Source of the DNA: Streptomyces davaonensis JCM 4913
GTDB taxonomy: Bacteria > Actinomycetota > Actinomycetes > Streptomycetales > Streptomycetaceae
NCBI RefSeq assembly: GCF_000349325.1
Contig: NC_020504.1
Location: 7,792,326 to 7,856,325 of the forward strand
Direction of reading: 5' to 3'
DNA length: 64,000 bases
Part shown: one piece after another, positions 59,948-64,000 of the stretch
Layout of the letters: each line of letters begins with the position of its first letter
How positions within the stretch are numbered: the first letter of the stretch is position 1
Position numbers and translations under genes: made by a program
Notes under the pieces: generated by a model
Seen by the model: the letters and a program-made list of their open reading frames with translations, nothing else
Told to the model about the DNA's origin: nothing
Database searches by the model: none

Positions 59948-61131
59948 GCAACCGGGAGCTGACCGCCCGCTGGCAGGGCGCGCTCATGAACAACTACGGC
60001 ACTCCCCAGCTGGCCCTGGTGCGCGGTGAGGGCACACAGCTGTGGGACGCCGACGGCAAGCGGTACCTCGACTTCGTCGGCGGGATCGCGGTCAACGCGC
60101 TCGGCCACGCCCACCCCGCGATCGTCGAGGCGGTGAGCCGGCAGATCGCCTCGCTGGGCCACGTCTCCAACCTGTTCGTCGCCGAACCGCCGGTCGCCCT
60201 CGCCGAACGGCTGCTCCAGCACTTCGGCCGGGACGGCAAGGTCTACTTCTGCAACTCGGGGGCCGAGGCCAACGAGGGTGCCTTCAAGATCGGGCGGCTG
60301 ACCGGGCGCGGCCACATCGTCGCCACCCAGGGCGGCTTCCACGGCCGCACCATGGGCGCCCTCGCGCTGACCGGGCAGCCCGCCAAGCAGACGCCGTTCC
60401 TGCCGCTGCCCGGCGATGTCACCCACGTCCCCTACGGCGATGCGCAGGCCCTCGCGGCGGCGGTCACCGAGGACACGGCGATCGTCGTGATCGAGCCGAT
60501 CCAGGGCGAGAACGGCGTGGTCGTGCCGCCCCCCGGCTATCTCAAGGCCGCGCGGGCGATCACCGCGGCGACCGGTTCGCTGCTCGTCCTGGACGAGGTG
60601 CAGACCGGCGTCGGGCGGACCGGGCACTGGTTCGAGTACCAGGCCCACGAGGGTGTGCTGCCCGATGTGGTCACTCTGGCCAAGGGCCTCGGCGGCGGGC
60701 TTCCGCTGGGCGCGACGGTCGCCTTCGGGCGCGCCGCGGAGCTGCTCCAGCCGGGGCAGCACGGGACGACCTTCGGCGGCAACCCCGTCGCGTGCGCTGC
60801 CGGACTCGCCGTGCTGGACACCATCGCGAACGACGGGTTGCTGGAGAACGTCAAGCGGCAGAGCGAGAAGTTGCGGGACGGAATCGAGTCACTCGGGCAT
60901 GCGCTGGTCTCGCATGTCCGGGGCGCGGGGCTGCTGCTGGGTATCGTGCTCACCGAGCCGCTCGCACCCAGGGTGCAGCAGGCGGCTCAGGACGCCGGTT
61001 TCCTGGTGAATGCGCCCGCCCCCGATGTCGTACGGCTGATGCCGCCGCTGAATCTCGGCGACGACGAGGTGGACGCGTTCCTCCGGGCGCTGCCCGGCGT
61101 TCTCGATGCGGTCCAAGGGGAGGACGGATGA
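59944..61131 (+). CDS. argD: Acetylornithine aminotransferase
   Basis: A 395-residue class III aminotransferase. PLP is held by the Lys in [16 protein letters not shown]; other motifs are [48 protein letters not shown] and [18 protein letters not shown]. Full length. Followed by argR after 19 bases. Confidence 0.96.
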   Translation: MSNRELTARWQGALMNNYGTPQLALVRGEGTQLWDADGKRYLDFVGGIAVNALGHAHPAIVEAVSRQIASLGHVSNLFVAEPPVALAERLLQHFGRDGKVYFCNSGAEANEGAFKIGRLTGRGHIVATQGGFHGRTMGALALTGQPAKQTPFLPLPGDVTHVPYGDAQALAAAVTEDTAIVVIEPIQGENGVVVPPPGYLKAARAITAATGSLLVLDEVQTGVGRTGHWFEYQAHEGVLPDVVTLAKGLGGGLPLGATVAFGRAAELLQPGQHGTTFGGNPVACAAGLAVLDTIANDGLLENVKRQSEKLRDGIESLGHALVSHVRGAGLLLGIVLTEPLAPRVQQAAQDAGFLVNAPAPDVVRLMPPLNLGDDEVDAFLRALPGVLDAVQGEDG

Positions 61132-61150
61132 TCCGGGGAATGAGACGACG

Positions 61151-61693
61151 ATGAGTCAGGCGCAGGACCACGAGCACGGAGGCGTCGGGCCCGCCGTGCC
61201 GCAGACCCGGACCGCCCGCCACCGCCGGATCGTCGACATCCTCAACCGGCAGCCGGTGCGGTCGCAGAGTCAGCTGGCGAAACTGCTGGCGGACGACGGG
61301 CTGACGGTGACGCAGGCGACGCTGTCCCGGGATCTCGACGAGCTGAACGCGGTGAAGATCCGCAACACCGACGGTGACTTGATCTACGCGGTGCCCAGTG
61401 AAGGGGGTTTCCGGACTCCCCGGGCGCCGTTGGGCGGGTCGGCGAAGGAAGAGCGGATGCGGCGCCTGTCCCAGGAGCTGCTGATCTCCGCGGAGGCCTC
61501 GGCGAACCTCGTGGTCCTGCGGACCCCTCCGGGGGCGGCGCAGTTCCTGGCGTCGGCGATCGACCAGGCGGAACTGCACGACATCCTGGGCACGATCGCG
61601 GGCGACGACACGCTGCTGCTGATCAGCCGTGAGCCGGCTGGGGGTCAGGCACTGGCGGAACATCTGCTGCGGCTGGCTCAGAACGGCCACTGA
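61151..61693 (+). CDS. argR: Arginine repressor ArgR
   Basis: A 180-residue arginine-sensing repressor. The N-terminal winged helix is [44 protein letters not shown], and the C-terminal hexamerisation/arginine domain has [36 protein letters not shown]. Located at the end of the operon it regulates, as in other actinobacteria. ATG 61151 is preferred to an upstream start. Confidence 0.95.
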   Translation: MSQAQDHEHGGVGPAVPQTRTARHRRIVDILNRQPVRSQSQLAKLLADDGLTVTQATLSRDLDELNAVKIRNTDGDLIYAVPSEGGFRTPRAPLGGSAKEERMRRLSQELLISAEASANLVVLRTPPGAAQFLASAIDQAELHDILGTIAGDDTLLLISREPAGGQALAEHLLRLAQNGH

Positions 61694-61711
61694 GGTTCGG
61701 GCGGTTTGTTG

Positions 61712-61765
61712 CCGTCTGCGGGCGCGCGGGGGCTGGTCGCGCAGTTCCCCGCGCCCCTGGGTGGG
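61712..61765. repeat. Dispersed Streptomyces repeat, copy B
   Basis: GGCTGGTCGCGCAGTTCCCC opens the 28-nt block 61731-61758 that is the exact reverse complement of 43132-43159. It lies in the gap between argR and apbE, together with a hairpin at 61833-61868. Confidence 0.7.
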
Positions 61766-61832
61766 AACAGCCCCGCAGGTTTGATTCCACCCGCGCAGCC
61801 GCGCTGCCGAACCCGCGTAGCTGCGGGCAGTC

Positions 61833-61868
61833 GTGCCGCTGGGGCGGCACGGGTGGGCGCAGCGGCAC
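61833..61868. terminator. Bidirectional terminator between argR and apbE
   Basis: GTGCCGCT and AGCGGCAC arms with a 20-base loop, between convergent genes. No T-run. A smaller stem, CCCGC/GCGGG, precedes it at 61812-61826. Confidence 0.5.
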
Positions 61869-61874
61869 CCCGCC

Positions 61875-62678
61875 TCAGCCCAGGCGTGCGGCCAGCCCAC
61901 CAGTGCAGCGGACCTCGTCGCCCGCCGTGATCAGCAGGGCCTCCACACCCGGCAGCGCCTCCAGCCAGCGCAGGCCCTCCCGCGACCCCATGGCGAACGC
62001 TGCCGTTGCCCAGCAGTCAGCCCAGGTGATCGTGGGGGCCACCACCGTCACCGCGACCAGGTCCGTCACTGCCGAGTGGCCGGTGCGGGGGTCGACGATG
62101 TGTGCCCCCCGTTCCGCCGTCCCGGACGTGGCCACCGCCAACTCCGTCGTGCCCGCCGCCGAGATCACCGCCGCCAGCCCACCGGGACGCAGCGGATCCG
62201 CGATGCCCACCCGCCACGGTCGCTCGGTACCCGGCACACCCAGTAGCTGCACATCGCCGCCGCCGTTGACGCTCACGCCGGTCACGCCGGCCGTCGCCGC
62301 CAGCAGTCGGGCCGCCCGTTCGATCGCCCAGCCCTTCACGATGCCCGTGGGGTCCAGGCGCCCCTCGTAGGAGGTCGAGAACCACCCGTCGCTGACCCGG
62401 GAAGCCTCCTCGCCGAGGGCCAGCACCGCCGCCACATCGGGGTCGCACTCCTCGACGGTCAGCTCCCCGCGCGCCAGCCGCGAGATCTCGCTGTCCTCCC
62501 GGTAGGTGCTGAACACCTCGTCGACCCGATGCAGCCCGGTCACCGCCTCGGTCAGCGCCGCCCGTACCGCCTCCGGATCCCCGCCGCGGACGTCGAAGGA
62601 GAAGACGGTCCCCATGACCTCCTCCACTTGACGCACCGCGGCGGGAGCTTCTGCCGATTCGGCCACCGACTCAGCCAC
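61875..62678 (-). CDS. apbE: FAD:protein FMN transferase ApbE, no signal peptide
   Basis: A 267-residue flavin transferase that attaches FMN from FAD to a Thr/Ser in target proteins. Family motifs: EEVMGTVFSFDV near the N-terminus, DEVFSTYREDSEISR, DPTGIVKGWAIERAARLL, VSVNGGGDVQ, VATSGTAERGAHIVDPRTG and WADCWATAAFAMG. Most ApbE proteins are exported, but here the frame has no hydrophobic leader and starts with GTG overlapping the preceding FMN-binding stop by eight bases. It should act in the cytoplasm. Its substrate is surely the neighbouring FMN-binding domain(s). Confidence 0.9.
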   Translation of the reverse strand: MAESVAESAEAPAAVRQVEEVMGTVFSFDVRGGDPEAVRAALTEAVTGLHRVDEVFSTYREDSEISRLARGELTVEECDPDVAAVLALGEEASRVSDGWFSTSYEGRLDPTGIVKGWAIERAARLLAATAGVTGVSVNGGGDVQLLGVPGTERPWRVGIADPLRPGGLAAVISAAGTTELAVATSGTAERGAHIVDPRTGHSAVTDLVAVTVVAPTITWADCWATAAFAMGSREGLRWLEALPGVEALLITAGDEVRCTGGLAARLG

Positions 62679-62919
62679 CAGCCTGGTCCAGGGCCGACTG
62701 AAGCGACTGCTTGTAGCCGGTGCTGGTGTACGTCGCCCCGGACACCGCGTCGATGTCCGCACTGCCCGCCGCCACCGCGGCCGCGTTGAGCTTCGGCACG
62801 GCGTTGCCGTTGATCTGCGTGGACTGACCACCGCTCGGCTGCTGCACGGCCTCCGCCGCAGTGATCTTCCCGCCGGTCACGGTGATCCGCACCTGCACCG
62901 GCCCGTACTGCGTCTTCAC
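62671..62919 (-). CDS. Second FMN-binding domain, out of frame with the first
   Basis: An 82-residue FMN_bind domain with the flavinylation motif DAVSGATYTSTGYKQSLQSA, nearly the same as that in the upstream gene. It has no signal or anchor of its own; a GTG at 62919 is the only start. In frame upstream lie TGA codons within about 60 bases. It is either a separately translated domain or, more likely, the second half of a tandem-domain protein separated by a -1 frameshift near the C5 run at 62954-62958 (a G5 run on the coding strand). Confidence 0.55.
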   Translation of the reverse strand: MKTQYGPVQVRITVTGGKITAAEAVQQPSGGQSTQINGNAVPKLNAAAVAAGSADIDAVSGATYTSTGYKQSLQSALDQAGG

Positions 62920-63461
62920 CGTCTCCCCGGTGACCGTACGAGCCTGAGCGGCACCCCCGGCCCGGCATCAGCCCCGGCATCAGCACCGGCCCCGGCTCCG
63001 CCCGCGGACTTCTCCATCTGGTCCAGCGCCGACTGCAACGACTTCTTGTACCCGGTGCTCGTATACGTGGCCCCCGACACCGTGTCGATCTCCGCGGTCT
63101 GCGTCGCGAGCGCCGCCTGGTTCAGCCGGGGCACCGCGGTGTTGGTGACCTCGGTACTGCGCCCACCACTGGGCGCCTGCACGGCCTCCACCTTGGTGAC
63201 CTTGCCGCCGCTGACGGTCAGCCGAACCTGCACGGGCCCGTACTCCGTCTGCACCGCGTCCCCGGTGACCGTACCGGCCTGCCCGGAGTTGCCGCCCTGC
63301 GCCGATTCCTGCGCCGCCGCGGTCTGTTGCGGCGCGGCGCCGCCCGCCGCCTGTGCGGCCCCGGGATCCGACGCCGGCTTCAGCGACAGCAGCAGCACGA
63401 TCCCGGACACGGTGGCGGCGCCCGCCAGCACGACACGCCGGATGGGGTGAGTCTTCCTCAT
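62916..63461 (-). CDS. Membrane-anchored FMN-binding protein (flavinylation substrate)
   Basis: A 181-residue protein. The N-terminus MRKTHPIRRVVLAGAATVSG is an anchor or signal with an RR pair resembling a Tat motif. An Ala/Gln/Gly-rich linker follows (30-70), then an FMN_bind domain (70-148) with the site Ser129-Gly130-Ala131-Thr132, where ApbE would attach FMN to Thr132. The tail GGAGAGADAGADAG is a repeat, after which the frame departs from homology and stops. A GTG at 63494 overlapping the previous stop is an alternative start. Confidence 0.78.
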   Translation of the reverse strand: MRKTHPIRRVVLAGAATVSGIVLLLSLKPASDPGAAQAAGGAAPQQTAAAQESAQGGNSGQAGTVTGDAVQTEYGPVQVRLTVSGGKVTKVEAVQAPSGGRSTEVTNTAVPRLNQAALATQTAEIDTVSGATYTSTGYKKSLQSALDQMEKSAGGAGAGADAGADAGPGVPLRLVRSPGRR

Positions 63462-63490
63462 CGCTCCAACAGCTCCTGAAGTCCCGTCGC

Positions 63491-64000
63491 TCACATCTCG
63501 AACGACTCGTGATGGATGCGGCGGGCGGGCACTCCCGCGCCGCGCAGTGCTTCGTACACGGACTGCGCGAAGCCGGGCGGCCCGCACATGAAGACGTCGT
63601 GCTTGTCGATGTCCGGCAGCTTCTGCTGAAGCCGCTCCGCCGAGATGTCGGGCCGTTCCCCGTCGGGGCTGTTGACCGCGTACATCAGCCGCGCGCCCCG
63701 CTCCTCGGCGATGGCGGACAGCTCGTCCCACAGCGCCAGATCCTGCGTGCTGTTGGCGCGGTAGAGGAGAGTGATGTCACCGGAGGCGCCGGGCAGTGTC
63801 TCGAACAGCGCGCGCATCGGCGTGATCCCGACGCCGCCCGCCACCAGCAGCACCTTGCCCCGGCTGCGCCGCTGCGCGGTGAGCGCGCCGTACGGGCCCT
63901 CCGCCCACACTTTGGTCCCGGGCTCCAGCTCGCGCAGCCGCTCGCTGTGGTCGCCGATCGCCTTGACGGTGATCCGCAGCATGTCCGGGCGGGGCGCCGC
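63491..64000 (-). CDS. Ferric-reductase-like flavoprotein, C-terminal part
   Basis: Open to the right edge, so only the last 169 residues are present. They form a ferredoxin-NADP reductase-type module: end of the FAD domain (GTKVWAEGPYGALTAQRRSR), the NAD(P) domain GKVLLVAGGVGITPMRALFE, DITLLYRAN, and VFMCGPPGFAQSVYEAL with HHESFEM at the end. The missing N-terminus is probably a ferric-reductase-like membrane domain. It would pass electrons from NAD(P)H to the FMN-binding proteins encoded downstream. Confidence 0.82.
   Translation of the reverse strand, partial: AAPRPDMLRITVKAIGDHSERLRELEPGTKVWAEGPYGALTAQRRSRGKVLLVAGGVGITPMRALFETLPGASGDITLLYRANSTQDLALWDELSAIAEERGARLMYAVNSPDGERPDISAERLQQKLPDIDKHDVFMCGPPGFAQSVYEALRGAGVPARRIHHESFEM

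Overview
The window is chromosomal DNA from a Streptomyces, or a very close actinomycete. It is very GC-rich with strong third-position GC bias and many GTG starts. It has four-base GTGA/ATGA gene overlaps, -10 elements placed a few bases from start codons (leaderless genes), a conservon, five genes with the rare TTA codon, and a DmdR-type iron box. From memory, the gene order follows the Streptomyces coelicolor core region from the proteasome/paf genes to the arg cluster. I see no rRNA or tRNA gene, CRISPR array, insertion sequence or prophage.

Layout. 0-6.7 kb: end of a WYL regulator (pafC), two small proteins, tatA-tatC, a diacylglycerol kinase-like protein and a HelY-type helicase, closed by a strong terminator. 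7.0-11.6 kb: conservon 9 (rarA-E), with a P450 that lacks the ExxR motif and a TTA codon in rarC. 11.6-14.4 kb (minus): pseudouridine synthase, iron-box siderophore-interacting protein and 5'-3' exonuclease. 14.6-18.3 kb: betaine-type ABC importer whose permease is fused to two substrate-binding domains. 18.5-21.8 kb: XRE-cupin regulator, metal-receptor-like protein, TDT transporter and LysR regulator. 21.8-26.9 kb: a gamma-glutamylation amine-catabolism cluster (amidotransferase hydrolase, FadR-type regulator, GlnA4-like ligase, aldehyde dehydrogenase, SDR). 26.9-34.3 kb: DUF2510 protein, PLP racemase/aldolase-like enzyme, Pro-rich membrane protein coupled to an orphan mycosin-like protease, beta-lactamase-fold protein, SseB, DUF1844.

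34.3-42.1 kb is translation: infC (apparent ATC start, attenuator-like leader), rpmI, rplT, a SpoU methylase, an orphan histidine kinase, pheS-pheT. 42.1-45.7 kb: SpoIIE-type phosphatase, TPR regulator, Nudix hydrolase and a small membrane protein; three of these four carry TTA codons. 45.9-52.6 kb: 3-hydroxybutyryl-CoA dehydrogenase, Tat-exported GHL10 protein, DUF1918, a divergent EamA/MocR pair with overlapping start codons, a degenerate histidine phosphatase and two paralogous unknown proteins. 52.8-56.8 kb: secreted GH51 arabinofuranosidase and an FG-GAP protein. 56.9-61.7 kb: argCJBDR. 61.9-64.0 kb (minus): ferric-reductase-like flavoprotein (cut by the window edge), two FMN-binding domains in different frames, and ApbE. 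This last group looks like a compact flavinylated extracytoplasmic electron-transfer module and is the most interesting accessory system here.

Regulatory signals read directly: an 18-bp palindrome before tatA, the iron box, a shared CAATGG-N9-ATACC motif before two amine-cluster genes, a LysR T-N11-A box over the LysR start, near-consensus promoters before abfA and argC, paired CACAC-N3-GTGTG palindromes in the TTA-rich block, and a dispersed repeat with an exact 28-nt core. Start codons were moved from the longest open frame wherever a ribosome-binding site, an operon overlap or a -10 element argued for it.
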